A DNA stretch of 64,000 nucleotides from Lentzea pudingi (GCF_014646255.1 NZ_BMNC01000013.1:151478-215477); one strand, 5' to 3'; counted from the stretch's first letter, positions 23,860-32,165 are shown. Notes: a model not told the origin generated them from the letters alone. Made by a program: numbers and translations.

Positions 23860-24624
23860 GTGGTGCGAAGCGACGGCCGAAACGACGACGTGTTGCGTGA
23901 CATCCGGATCACGCGTGGATATCAGACCTGGCCCGCGGGCTCGGTCCTGATCGAGTTCGGGAACACCCGCGTGCTGTGCGCCGCGAGTGTCACCGAAGGC
24001 GTCCCCCGGTGGCGCCAGGGCTCCGGCCTCGGCTGGGTGACCGCTGAGTACGCGATGCTCCCCTCAGCCACGCACAGCCGCAGCGACCGCGAGTCCGTGA
24101 AGGGCCGCATCGGCGGCCGCACGCACGAGATCTCGCGCCTGATCGGCCGATCTCTCCGTGCCTGCATCGACCTCGCGGCGTTGGGTGAGAACACCATCGT
24201 CATCGACTGCGACGTCATCCAGGCCGACGGCGGCACCCGCACGGCCGCGATCACCGGCGCCTACGTGGCACTGGCCGACGCGGTCACCTACCTGGGTGCG
24301 GCGGGCCGCCTGGCCGACCCGTCACCTCTGTCGTGCGCGGTCTCCGCGATCTCGGTCGGTGTCGTGGACGGCCGGGTCCGGCTGGACCTGCCCTACGAGG
24401 AGGACTCGCGCGCCGAGGTCGACATGAACGTCGTCGCCACCGACGCCGGGACCTTGATCGAGGTCCAGGGCACCGGCGAGGGCGCGACGTTCGCCCGGTC
24501 CACTTTGGACCGCATGCTGGACGTCGCCCTGCAGGGCTGCGCGGAGCTGAACCGCCTCCAGGCCGAGGCCCTGGCCCAGCCGTACCCCGGCATCCTGCCG
24601 GAGCCCAAGGCGGGCAAGCGGTGA
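23860..24624 (+). CDS. rph: Ribonuclease PH
   Basis: 254 residues with the RNase PH blocks GSVLIEFGNTRVLCAASV, GWVTAEYAMLPSATHSR, GRIGGRTHEISRLIGRSLRA, IDCDVIQADGGTRTAAITGAYVAL and YEEDSRAEVDMNVV. It is a phosphate-dependent 3'-5' exoribonuclease that trims tRNA 3' ends. The two consecutive GTG codons at 23860 and 23863 are both possible starts. It overlaps rdgB by GTGA. Confidence 0.95.
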   Translation: MVRSDGRNDDVLRDIRITRGYQTWPAGSVLIEFGNTRVLCAASVTEGVPRWRQGSGLGWVTAEYAMLPSATHSRSDRESVKGRIGGRTHEISRLIGRSLRACIDLAALGENTIVIDCDVIQADGGTRTAAITGAYVALADAVTYLGAAGRLADPSPLSCAVSAISVGVVDGRVRLDLPYEEDSRAEVDMNVVATDAGTLIEVQGTGEGATFARSTLDRMLDVALQGCAELNRLQAEALAQPYPGILPEPKAGKR

Positions 24625-25220
24625 AGCTGCTCCTGGCCTCCCGCAACGCGAAGAAGCTTCGCGAACTCCAGCGCATCGTGGTGGCGGAGTCGCTCGAAGG
24701 GATCGAGGTGCTGTCGCTTTCGGACGTTCCGGAGTTCCCGGAGGCACCCGAGACGGCGCCGGACTTCGAGGGCAACGCTCTGGCGAAGGCCCGCGACGCC
24801 GCCGCGGCCACGGGCCTGGTGTCCGTCGCCGACGACTCCGGTCTGGCCGTGGACGAGCTGAACGGCATGCCCGGCGTGCTGTCCGCGCGCTGGTCCGGTC
24901 GTCACGGCGACGACGAAGCCAACCTCGACCTGCTGCTCGGCCAGTTGGGCGACGTGCCGGACGAACGCCGTGGTGCGGCGTTCGTCTCGGTGGTGGCGAT
25001 GGTCGTGCCCGGTGGCGAGGAGGTCATCGTGCGCGGCGAGTGGCGTGGCACGTTGCTGCGCGCACGTCGTGGTACCAACGGCTTCGGCTACGACCCGATC
25101 TTCGTGCCTGAGGGGTACGAGGTCACCTCGGCCGAGATGACGGCGGAGGAGAAGGACGCGGAGTCCCATCGGGGCCGCGCCCTGAAGCTCCTGGTCCCGC
25201 ACCTGCGCAAGCTGGTCTAA
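24621..25220 (+). CDS. rdgB: XTP/dITP diphosphatase (RdgB/HAM1)
   Basis: 199 residues starting KLLLASRNAKKLRELQRIV, with TAPDFEGNALAKARDAA, VADDSGLAVDELNGMPGVLSARW, GTNGFGYDPIFVPEGY and EKDAESHRGRALKLL. It hydrolyses non-canonical purine triphosphates to keep them out of nucleic acids. GTG 24621 overlaps the rph stop. A 15-bp terminator hairpin follows 7 bp after its stop. Confidence 0.95.
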   Translation: MKLLLASRNAKKLRELQRIVVAESLEGIEVLSLSDVPEFPEAPETAPDFEGNALAKARDAAAATGLVSVADDSGLAVDELNGMPGVLSARWSGRHGDDEANLDLLLGQLGDVPDERRGAAFVSVVAMVVPGGEEVIVRGEWRGTLLRARRGTNGFGYDPIFVPEGYEVTSAEMTAEEKDAESHRGRALKLLVPHLRKLV

Positions 25221-25227
25221 CCGGCCA

Positions 25228-25264
25228 CCTGCGTCGGGGCCGGGTTCGTCGGCCCCGACGCAGG
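25228..25264. terminator. Terminator hairpin after rdgB
   Basis: A perfect 15-bp stem: CCTGCGTCGGGGCCG (25228-25242) / CGGCCCCGACGCAGG (25250-25264), 7-nt loop. It lies between rdgB and the convergent SMR gene and can act in both directions. Confidence 0.88.
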
Positions 25265-25275
25265 CGTGCGAGCGG

Positions 25276-25614
25276 TCAGACGGCTGCCTGGGCGTGCGAG
25301 GCCACCGACACGACGCAGACGCCCGCAGCGATCAGGGCCATGCCGGTGAGCATCGCGAGGTTCAGCGGGTCGGCGAAGAGGACTCGGCTGGTGATGGCCA
25401 CCAGGGCGATGCCGGCGCCTGCCCAGATGGCGTAGGTGATGGCCACCGGAACGCCCATTCTGATCACCAGCGATTCCAGGTAGAGGGCCGTCAGGAAGCC
25501 GGCTGCGAGACCGGCTGTCGGCCAGGGTTTTGTGAAGCCGTCGGAGTATTTGAGGCAGAGGGTCGCGAAAACCTCCGCGCCAACGGCGAGGGCCAGCAGG
25601 ATCCACTTGAGCAT
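25276..25614 (-). CDS. Small multidrug resistance (SMR) family exporter
   Basis: 112 residues, four membrane helices, with the essential Glu14 in LALAVGAEVFATLCLKYSDG and the family block AITYAIWAGAGIALVAI. SMR dimers exchange protons for quaternary ammonium compounds or guanidinium. ATG 25614 has GGGAAATTCA upstream. A 6-bp hairpin (GCACGC/GCGTGC, 25635-25654) lies in its probable leader, but I could not fit a known guanidine riboswitch. Confidence 0.9.
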   Translation of the reverse strand: MLKWILLALAVGAEVFATLCLKYSDGFTKPWPTAGLAAGFLTALYLESLVIRMGVPVAITYAIWAGAGIALVAITSRVLFADPLNLAMLTGMALIAAGVCVVSVASHAQAAV

Positions 25615-25847
25615 TGAATTTCCCAGCACGAAATGCACGCAGCGCTAGGCGTGCGTGTTGAAGAGAACGGTTGACTGGTGGGCGAAAAGCCCTGGTCAGC
25701 CGCCGCGCGTGGGGAAGTGGACTCGCAAGATGAAATCAGACGGGATGTCGGGGCCGTTAGGTGCCGTCAAACGACACACGGTGTATCACCCTCACCGGAA
25801 CAGGGGCGGCTTTGTTGCACGCCCTCAGTTCGACCATACCTGAAGAA
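25615..25847. other. Intergenic region with lower G+C, no gene recognised
   Basis: About 230 bp between the SMR start and the bcp terminator. The part around 25730-25840 is noticeably less G+C-rich than its surroundings. It reads like the edge of a former element (GGGGCGGCTTTGTTGCA at about 25803-25819), but no transposase or clear terminal repeat pair is visible. Confidence 0.3.
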
Positions 25848-25882
25848 GAGGCCGCCGTCGCAGTGAAAGCGACGGCGGCCTC
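25848..25882 (-). terminator. Terminator after bcp
   Basis: A perfect 13-bp stem GAGGCCGCCGTCG (25848-25860) / CGACGGCGGCCTC (25870-25882), 9-nt loop, 14 bp past the bcp stop on the minus strand, followed there by TTCTT. Confidence 0.85.
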
Positions 25883-25896
25883 ATTTGCGGCGGAGA

Positions 25897-26364
25897 TCAG
25901 GCGGGGAGTTCGCGCAGGAGCTTGGCCACGTGGCCGGTGGCGCGGACGTTGTACATGGCCTTGACGATCTTGCCGTCCGGGCCCACGAGGAACGTCGAGC
26001 GGATGACGCCCTGGACGGTCTTGCCGTAGTTCTGCTTTTCGCCGAAGGCGCCCCATTCGGTGAGGACCTTCTTGTCCGGGTCGCCGAGGAGCGGGAAGGT
26101 GAGGCCTTCGGTGTCGCGGAACTTGGCGAGCTTCTCCTGCTTGTCGGGCGAGATGCCGACGACCTCGTAGCCGGAGCCGGCGAGCACGCCGAGGTTGTCG
26201 CGGAAGTCGCAGGCCTGCTTGATGCAGCCCGGGGTGCTCGCGGCCGGGTAGAAGTACACGACCACGGACTTGCCGAGGTAGTCGGACAGCGACACCGGCT
26301 TGCCCTCGCTGTCGGGCAGCGTGAACGCGGGCGCGGTGTCACCAGGTTCGAGACGACTGGTCAT
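25897..26364 (-). CDS. bcp: Thioredoxin-dependent peroxiredoxin, Bcp/PrxQ type
   Basis: 155 residues with the peroxidatic Cys47 in STPGCIKQACDF and a resolving Cys52 five residues later, the 1,6-spacing (CxxxxC) of alpha-helical PrxQ/Bcp enzymes. VVVYFYPAAST, GISPDKQEKLAKF and ERSTFLVGPDGKI-type blocks (here IRSTFLVGPDGKI) are present. It reduces peroxides using thioredoxin. In mycobacteria a Bcp gene is not directly in this block, so the position here is a local arrangement. Confidence 0.92.
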   Translation of the reverse strand: MTSRLEPGDTAPAFTLPDSEGKPVSLSDYLGKSVVVYFYPAASTPGCIKQACDFRDNLGVLAGSGYEVVGISPDKQEKLAKFRDTEGLTFPLLGDPDKKVLTEWGAFGEKQNYGKTVQGVIRSTFLVGPDGKIVKAMYNVRATGHVAKLLRELPA

Positions 26365-26385
26365 GCCCAGAGACTATTCCGGGAG

Positions 26386-26913
26386 CTAGGCCTGGCCCTC
26401 GAAGACGGTGGGCGCGTCCTGGCCTTGCCCGCCCGGCTGGATGGTCAGCTGCATGCGCACCGGTGCCTCGGAGACCGCGAACGCCAGCTGGAGCTGCGTG
26501 TCGCGGCCCGGCGGGAGTTCGGCCACGGCGGCGGCGAGGCCGTTGAGGCCCTGTACGGAGTCGACCAGCTCCGCTGCTGGTTCTCCGTCCGCCGTCGCGC
26601 GCACGGCGAGCTGGGAGGACAGGTAGGGCGCCTTGGAGCCGTTGTAGACGGTGATCGTGAAGACCGCTGTGCGCGCGGCCTTGGGGATCGCCGTCTCGGA
26701 CGGTGCGAGGGAGCGAGGGGCGGAGACCACGACGGACAGGCCCGAGGCCCACACGCGTTGCGTGCCGAAGGCGGCGGCACCGGACGCGCTCGGCGTCTCG
26801 GCTCGCTGCTCGACCGTCAGGTTCTCGTCGGGGGTGACGGCGACACTGGGGCCCGCACATCCCGCCACGGCCAGCAACAGGCACAGGCCCGCGGCCGTTC
26901 TGGCGAACTTCAC
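26386..26913 (-). CDS. Putative lipoprotein
   Basis: 175 residues. The signal peptide KFARTAAGLCLLLAVAGC ends in a lipobox (LAVAGC), so Cys19 is probably lipidated. The rest is a beta-sandwich-like domain with VFTITVYNGSKAPYLSSQL and ELPPGRDTQLQLAFAV, similar in outline to DUF4352 or telomeric-repeat-like extracellular domains. Function unknown. It begins 21 bp before bcp on the same strand. The palindrome GTGAG-CGA-CTCAC (26944-26956) lies 31 bp upstream of its start. Confidence 0.65.
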   Translation of the reverse strand: MKFARTAAGLCLLLAVAGCAGPSVAVTPDENLTVEQRAETPSASGAAAFGTQRVWASGLSVVVSAPRSLAPSETAIPKAARTAVFTITVYNGSKAPYLSSQLAVRATADGEPAAELVDSVQGLNGLAAAVAELPPGRDTQLQLAFAVSEAPVRMQLTIQPGGQGQDAPTVFEGQA

Positions 26914-27250
26914 GAACTCCCCTTTCCCACCCCGGCGGTGGGTGTGAGCGACTCACGTCAACTGTGACGGTGCCGAAGAGGGAAGTGCGAACGAAAGTGG
27001 CCTCTGAAGCGGACCTGGTGCCGGGACGTGGCCGACTCGTGATGGGCGGCGTGGGCGGCGCCACAGAGTGCGCCGGCCCCACGCCGTCCGTGCGGCCGAG
27101 GCCGCGGGTCACGCTAGGGAGCGCGTCGGGGGGCGTGCGCGCTCACACCGATCATCGCCCACTGTGTGCCGCGCGCTACAAGCGGAGCCGTTTATCACCC
27201 GTTCAGAGCAGTACCAGTCGTACAAAACGTGAAGGTCACGCCTGGCCGAC
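26914..27250. other. 337-bp intergenic region, promoter of lipoprotein gene
   Basis: No credible gene. It holds the inverted repeat GTGAG-CGA-CTCAC at 26944-26956, close upstream of the lipoprotein start, which may be an operator. The remainder shows no RNA gene, terminator or repeat that I can support. Confidence 0.4.
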
Positions 27251-28279
27251 TCACGTATGTGCGGCTGAACGGCCCAGGGACGGCGTCCGTTCGGCCACTT
27301 CGCTGAGCAGTTCGAACGAACGCAGACGGTCATCGTGCCCGTGCACGATGGTCGTCACCATGAGCTCGTCGGCCGCCGTCGACTCCATCAACGCGTCCAG
27401 TCCGGAGCGGACCGTTGAGGGGGACCCGATGATCTGGCTGGACATGCGGTCCTCGATCACCAGCTCGTCGATCTCGGTGTACGGGTAGTCCGCGGCCTCC
27501 TGCGGGGTCGCCAGCGGCTCCGGGCGTCCCTGGCGCAGCTTCACGAATGAGAGCGCTCCCGGGCCGGCGATGTAGCGGGCCTGCTCGTCGGAGTCGGCGA
27601 CGACCACCGAGGCGCACACCATCGCGTAGGGCGCGTCGAGCACCTCGGACGGCCGGAAGTGCCGCCGGTACAGCTCCAGTGCGGGCAGCGTGTTCTGCGC
27701 GCTGAAGTGGTGGGCGAACGCGAACGGCAGGCCGAGCATCCCCGCCGCCTGCGCGCTGTAACCCGAGGAGCCGAGCAGCCAGATCGGCGGCTTGTTGCCC
27801 GCGGCGGGCACGGCGTTGAGCTCGGCGGTGCCCTCGAAGTACTTGATCAGCTCGGTCAGCTCCTGCGGGAAGTTCTCCGCGGACAGACCTGCCTCGGTGC
27901 GCCGCAGCGCCCGTGCCGTCTTCTGGTCGGTGCCGGGCGCGCGGCCGATGCCGAGGTCGATGCGGCCGGGGTGCAGGGCCTCGAGCATGCCGAACTGCTC
28001 GGCCACCACCAGCGGCGCGTGGTTGGGCAGCATGACGCCGCCCGAACCGACGCGGATCGTCTCGGTCGCGTCCGCGATGTGCCCGATCAGCACAGCGGGC
28101 GCGGACGAGGCGATGCCGGGCATGTTGTGGTGCTCGGCGAACCAGTAGCGGTGGTAGCCGAGACGTTCGGCCTGCTGGGCGAGCTCCCGTGAGTTCCGCA
28201 GCGCGGTCGTCGCGTCCGACCCCGACGTGATGGGCGCGAGGTCGAGAACAGACAGCGGGATCTCACTCAGACGGCTCAT
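27251..28279 (-). CDS. LLM-class flavin-dependent oxidoreductase
   Basis: 342 residues of the bacterial luciferase-like fold, alkanal-monooxygenase subgroup: GYHRYWFAEHHNMPGIASSAP, IRVGSGGVMLPNHAPLVVAEQFGML, GRIDLGIGRAPGTDQ and GSSGYSAQAAGMLGLPFAFAHHF. These proteins use FMN or F420 supplied by a reductase. The substrate is not evident. It stands as a single gene and diverges from nothing close; the serine hydrolase gene on the same strand ends 8 bp upstream of its start. Confidence 0.88.
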   Translation of the reverse strand: MSRLSEIPLSVLDLAPITSGSDATTALRNSRELAQQAERLGYHRYWFAEHHNMPGIASSAPAVLIGHIADATETIRVGSGGVMLPNHAPLVVAEQFGMLEALHPGRIDLGIGRAPGTDQKTARALRRTEAGLSAENFPQELTELIKYFEGTAELNAVPAAGNKPPIWLLGSSGYSAQAAGMLGLPFAFAHHFSAQNTLPALELYRRHFRPSEVLDAPYAMVCASVVVADSDEQARYIAGPGALSFVKLRQGRPEPLATPQEAADYPYTEIDELVIEDRMSSQIIGSPSTVRSGLDALMESTAADELMVTTIVHGHDDRLRSFELLSEVAERTPSLGRSAAHT

Positions 28280-28286
28280 ACATCGA

Positions 28287-29093
28287 TCAACACCGATACT
28301 TCGTGACTTCTTCCGTGAGCCGGGTAACTCGTTTCGCGGCCTTCTCGTAGGTCGTGCCCTCCGGGTGCAGCGTCAGCACCGCGACGATGCTGAACCAGCA
28401 CGTCCCGGACGTGTGCAGCGCCGGTGACTTCGTGTCCAGGTCCCACTGGATGCGCGGCCGCGGCGTGTTCACGCACGGCTCCGTCGGGTCGCCGAACCCC
28501 GACCAGCCCTGCTTGAACGCGGGCTTCCTCGTGGCGGACGGCAGCCCGAACGACTGGTCGAACCCGTCCGACGCGCACTTCTCCGCCCGGTGCAGGTGCC
28601 CCATGATCGTGCGCCGGACGTGCGGCTTCGCCTTCTCCAGCACGTACCGGTAGATCTTCACGACGTCCGAGGCGCTCACCGCCGTGTAGCCCCACATGCC
28701 GCGGTTCTCCGGCGGCCGCGTGTCGTCGAGCTTCAGCCGCTCGGCCGTGCGCACGACGACCTGCTCCCACCCGTTCTCCACCCACAGCTCACTCGCCGCG
28801 TAGTCGTCGCTGACACGCAGCATGGGTTCGATGCGCGGGTCGTCGCCGCGCGTCTCCAGTTGCTCGATCGCGATCAGGATCTTGACCAGCGAGGCCGATC
28901 TGATCGGTTTGTGCACGTCCCGGCCGGTCACCTGGTGCGTGATCCGGTCGTAGACCGCGTAGGAGGCCGTCGGTTCGGGGACCGGCGCCGTCGTGGACAC
29001 GGGGGCTGCGAGCAACGCCATCGTCAGAATCAGGTGCACGCCCCCGGAAGCTAGCGGCAACGTGATCCTTTTGCGCGATGTTTTGTGAGTCAC
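28287..29093 (-). CDS. Secreted serine hydrolase, class A beta-lactamase-like fold
   Basis: 268 residues. A signal peptide or anchor lies at about 11-36. The SxxK motif S68-L-V-K71 is in IRSASLVKILIAIEQL, followed by SDDYAASELW in the SxN position and AFKQGWSGFG near the KTG position. This is the active-site plan of penicillin-interacting or beta-lactamase-like serine enzymes. GTG 29093 was chosen to include the hydrophobic segment. Whether it acts on beta-lactams or cell-wall peptides cannot be told. It diverges from the flavoprotein gene 40 bp away. Confidence 0.7.
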   Translation of the reverse strand: MTHKTSRKRITLPLASGGVHLILTMALLAAPVSTTAPVPEPTASYAVYDRITHQVTGRDVHKPIRSASLVKILIAIEQLETRGDDPRIEPMLRVSDDYAASELWVENGWEQVVVRTAERLKLDDTRPPENRGMWGYTAVSASDVVKIYRYVLEKAKPHVRRTIMGHLHRAEKCASDGFDQSFGLPSATRKPAFKQGWSGFGDPTEPCVNTPRPRIQWDLDTKSPALHTSGTCWFSIVAVLTLHPEGTTYEKAAKRVTRLTEEVTKYRC

Positions 29094-29133
29094 AGGTGAG
29101 AAGGACCGGCTGACTCCCTCCGTTGTTCGTGAT

Positions 29134-30180
29134 GTGACGGATGTGGTGGTGATCGGCGCGGGACAGGCGGGCCTGTCCGCCTCGTACTTCTTGCAGCGGC
29201 GCGGTGTCGGCCACGTGGTGCTGGACGCGAACGCCTCACCCGGCGGCGCGTGGCTGCACCGCTGGCCCAGCCTGCGCATGCGGACCGTGCACGGCATCCA
29301 CGAACTGCCCGGCATGCCGTTCGAACAGCCCGCACCCGACGAGCGGGCCAACGAGGCGATCCCGTCCTACTTCGCCCGCTACGAACAGCTCTTCGACCTG
29401 CCCGTCGTGCGCCCGGTGAACGTCACCCAGGTCGTGAACGACGGCTCGCTGCTCAAGGTCGAGACCTCCGGCGGGGTGTGGACCACCCGCGGCCTGATCA
29501 ACGCGACCGGCACGTGGCGCCGCCCGTTCTGGCCGTACTACCCAGGCCAGGAGACGTTCCAGGGCCGCCAGCTGCACACCGCCGACTACCAGGGCCCCGC
29601 CGACTTCGCGGGCAAGCGCGTCGTGGTCGTGGGCGGAGGCGCCTCGGCCACCCAACTGCTGATGGAACTGGCTCCTCTCGCAGCGGAGACCCGCTGGGTC
29701 ACGCGGCACGAACCGGTGTGGCGGGAAGGCCCGTTCACCGAGGACTACGGCCGCTGGGTGGTCGGAATGGTCGAGGAACGCGTCCGTGCGGGCCTGATCC
29801 CACGTTCCGTCGTCAGCGTCACCGGCTTGGCCATCAACGACGAGACACGCGCCGCCCTTGCTTCCGGCGTGCTGGACCGCAAGCCGATGTTCGAGCGCGT
29901 GACGCCGTCGGGTGTCGAGTGGGCGTCCGGGCAGCGCTTCGACGCCGACGTCATCCTGTGGGCCACGGGGTTCCGGCACGACCTGGACCACCTCGCGCCG
30001 TTGCACCTGCGGGCTTCGGGCGGGGGGATTCGGGTGGAGGGGACGCGGGTGGTGTCCGATCCGCGGATTCATCTTGTGGGGTATGGGCCTTCGGCCAGCA
30101 CCATCGGGGCCAACCGGGCTGGGCGGAGTGCCGTTCGGGAGTTGATGGGGTACCTGGGTGGGCTCGAGGTCGCGGGTTAG
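29134..30180 (+). CDS. Flavin-containing monooxygenase-like NAD(P)/FAD protein
   Basis: 348 residues. The FAD-binding GxGxxG motif is at the N-terminus (VVVIGAGQAGLSASYFLQRR) and a second dinucleotide motif is in KRVVVVGGGASATQLLMELA. ATGFRHDLDHLAPL matches the C-terminal 'ATG' motif of this family. Similar proteins oxidise organic substrates or ions with NADPH. It is shorter than classical FMOs (over 450 residues). GTG 29134 starts it. The 29-bp minisatellite begins about 30 bp after its stop. Confidence 0.82.
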   Translation: MTDVVVIGAGQAGLSASYFLQRRGVGHVVLDANASPGGAWLHRWPSLRMRTVHGIHELPGMPFEQPAPDERANEAIPSYFARYEQLFDLPVVRPVNVTQVVNDGSLLKVETSGGVWTTRGLINATGTWRRPFWPYYPGQETFQGRQLHTADYQGPADFAGKRVVVVGGGASATQLLMELAPLAAETRWVTRHEPVWREGPFTEDYGRWVVGMVEERVRAGLIPRSVVSVTGLAINDETRAALASGVLDRKPMFERVTPSGVEWASGQRFDADVILWATGFRHDLDHLAPLHLRASGGGIRVEGTRVVSDPRIHLVGYGPSASTIGANRAGRSAVRELMGYLGGLEVAG

Positions 30181-30209
30181 TTGAGGGGATGGCGGTGGCT
30201 GGGTCCGCG

Positions 30210-30870
30210 GGGCCGGGTTGGCGACCGGGGGCGTGGCGTGTGCGGGTGGTGACCGGGGCGTGGCGGGGGTGGGGTGGCGCTGAAGGTGTGGCGGGGGCTG
30301 GTTGGCGACCTGGGTTGTGGCGTGGGCTGGGTTGGCGATCGAGGGTGCGGCGGGGTCCCCGGCGACCGGAGGCGTGGCGGGGCTGGTTGGCGACCGGGGG
30401 TGCGGCGGGGCTGGGTCGGCGCCGGAAGGGGTGGCGGAACCGGGTTCGCGACCGGGCGTGGGGTGGCGCTGAGATGCGGCGCGGACTGGTTGACGACGGA
30501 GGGCGTGGCGGGGCCGGGTTGGCGACCGGGGGCGTGGCGGGGCCGGGTTGGCGACCGGGGGCGTGGCGGGGCCGGGTTGGCGACCGGGGGCGCGGCGGGG
30601 CTGGGTCGGCGCCGGAGGGGCGGCGGGGCTGAGTTGGCGCCGGAACGGTGGCGGAACCGGGTTGGCGGCCGGGGCGTGGCGAGGGCTGGTTGGCGATGGA
30701 GGGTGCGGCGGGGTCGGGTTGGCGATCGAGGGTGCGGCCGGGCTGGGTTGGCGCCGGAGGGAGTGACGCCGGGGGGTGTGACGCCTGGGGGTGTGGTGGG
30801 GCTGGGTTGGCGCCGGCGGGCGTGGCGGGCTGGGTTGGCGTCGGAAGGTGTGGCGACGGTCGGTGTGGTT
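30210..30870. repeat. 29-bp minisatellite, about 23 degenerate copies
   Basis: The unit is GGGCCGGGTTGGCGACCGGG followed by GGCGTGGCG (29 bp). Consecutive exact or near-exact copies start at 30511, 30540, 30569 and 30598; outside them the copies drift (GTTGGCGATCGAGGG, GTTGGCGCCGGAG). Because 29 is not a multiple of three, a translated array would cycle through all frames, and the long open frames on both strands here are composition artefacts. No spacers occur, so it is not a CRISPR array. Confidence 0.85.
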
Positions 30871-30960
30871 CGACCGCGGCTCACTCCGGGGGAGCGGCTG
30901 GGATCGCAGCCAGCTTCGGGGTTGTGGTGCGGCTATAGAGGGTGGCCGCTTCGTCGGTTG

Positions 30961-30996
30961 CGGGTGCTGCGGGTGCTGCGGGTGCTGCGGGTGGTG
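30961..30996. repeat. 9-bp tandem repeat
   Basis: CGGGTGCTG three times followed by CGGGTGGTG, in the gene-free stretch 30871-31205 between the minisatellite and the DedA gene. I see no gene in that stretch. Confidence 0.8.
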
Positions 30997-31205
30997 TTGG
31001 GGCCTGCGGCCGGTGAGGGTCGTGTCGACGCTTGAGCGGGCTGCTGCGCGGCTCAACGCAGCTGGCCTGGTCTCATGCGGCCGCTTCGCCGTGGGCTGGC
31101 GGTGCTCGTGGAGGCGCGTTGTGGGCGGTGCCGGAGCGGATCGCTCACGGCTGCAGTGATTGCGTTGCGGTGGGAGCGGCGTGCCGTCGGCGTGCGTGGG
31201 GGCGG

Positions 31206-31820
31206 TCAGGTGCGGGACTTTGCGCGCCTCTTCGACAGGCGGGTCACCACGAAGAGCAGTGCGGTTGCCGCTGCCAGGCCCAGGACCACCTTCGAGCCGA
31301 GGCCGACGTACTGCTCGACCAGGTGCCAGTTGTCGCCCAGCAGGTAGCCCGCGAGGATCAGTGCCGTGTTCCACAGCAGGCTGCCTGCCGCGGTGTAGGC
31401 CAGGAACGGTGCTAATCGCATGCGTTCGACGCCGGCCGGGATCGAGATCAGGCTGCGGAAGACGGGGATCATGCGGCCGAAGAAGACCGCGCGGTAGCCG
31501 TTGCGCAGGAACCAGGCCTCTGTCCTGTCCACATCGGACACGCGGACCAGGGGCATGCGGGCGGCGATGCGGCGGACGCGGTCGCGGCCCAGCAGGGCGC
31601 CTACCCAGTACAGCAGCAGTGCGCCTGCGACCGAGCCCAGCGTGGTCCACGCGATGGCGTCGAGCAGCGACATCTTGCCCTGGGCGGCGGTGAAGCCGGC
31701 CAGGGGCAGGAAGACCTCGCTGGGCAGGGGCGGGAACAGGTTCTCCAGCGCGATCGCCAAAGCCGCTCCGGGTGCGCCGGCCGTGTGCATCAGGTCGGTG
31801 ACCCAGTCGACCAAGTTCAT
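31206..31820 (-). CDS. DedA family membrane protein
   Basis: 204 residues, about five membrane helices, with the DedA/VTT blocks ENLFPPLPSEVFLPLAGF, LGSVAGALLLYWVGALLGRDR, FFGRMIPVFRSLISIPAGVERM and LLWNTALILAGYLLGDNW. The conserved Arg in FFGRMIP and Glu in ENLFPP are present. DedA proteins take part in lipid scrambling, including undecaprenyl-phosphate recycling, and need the proton gradient. A -10 box (TACCGT on the minus strand, 31828-31833) lies 7 nt before ATG 31820, suggesting a leaderless mRNA. Confidence 0.9.
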   Translation of the reverse strand: MNLVDWVTDLMHTAGAPGAALAIALENLFPPLPSEVFLPLAGFTAAQGKMSLLDAIAWTTLGSVAGALLLYWVGALLGRDRVRRIAARMPLVRVSDVDRTEAWFLRNGYRAVFFGRMIPVFRSLISIPAGVERMRLAPFLAYTAAGSLLWNTALILAGYLLGDNWHLVEQYVGLGSKVVLGLAAATALLFVVTRLSKRRAKSRT

Positions 31821-31827
31821 GGGGTCC

Positions 31828-31833
31828 ACGGTA
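31828..31833 (-). promoter_or_regulatory. -10 box of leaderless DedA gene
   Basis: TACCGT read on the minus strand, 7 nt before ATG 31820, with no SD sequence between. Confidence 0.45.
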
Positions 31834-31965
31834 CGGAGGGGGAGGGCGGGGGACATTGGGGGAAACCGCAGGATTGGGGTGGGGTAAACCTCACCCTCTA
31901 CTCGGTGATGACCCTTACGGGCTGTGAAATCCTGCGCCGGCTTGAGAAGCGCTGCCGGCGGACGC

Positions 31966-31977
31966 GGTGACGTCACC
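31966..31977. promoter_or_regulatory. Perfect 12-bp palindrome in DedA/NB-ARC intergenic region
   Basis: GGTGACGTCACC is a perfect palindrome in the 345-bp region between divergent genes. It could be an operator for either. The rest of the region (31834-32151) holds no gene that I can support. Confidence 0.35.
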
Positions 31978-32151
31978 AGCCAGAACGCGTGGCGTGAGAG
32001 TACTCACCCCATTTCGAAGCAACGTTCTCCTTGATCATCAAAACAGCGGGAGACGCGTGCGGGTCACACCTGGAAGATCAGTCCACAAAGGACCGAAGAG
32101 CCGTTGGTCACGAGGTTCCGGTAAAGCCTTTCCGGGGTGTGGTCGTTTGGC

Positions 32152-32157
32152 TACGAT
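32152..32157 (+). promoter_or_regulatory. -10 box of NB-ARC gene
   Basis: TACGAT ends 8 nt before ATG 32166 without an SD sequence, so a leaderless start is likely. This supports the 32166 start over longer open reading. Confidence 0.5.
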
Positions 32158-32165
32158 GGACTTCG

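Noticed and set aside
25615..25700. Guanidine riboswitch before the SMR gene
   Set aside because: The leader has one short hairpin but not the conserved loops of known guanidine classes.
25757..26056. Minus-strand frame crossing from bcp into the low-G+C stretch
   Set aside because: It overlaps bcp in another frame and ends in unconserved sequence; only the Bcp frame has family motifs.
30210..30870. CRISPR array
   Set aside because: Units are contiguous and 29 bp long with no unique spacers, and no cas genes are nearby.
29236..31650. A very long minus-strand open frame (over 800 codons) across the minisatellite
   Set aside because: It is Pro/Arg/Ala low-complexity sequence created by a 29-bp repeat with few stop codons on either strand, runs over the real flavoprotein and DedA genes, and has no domain.
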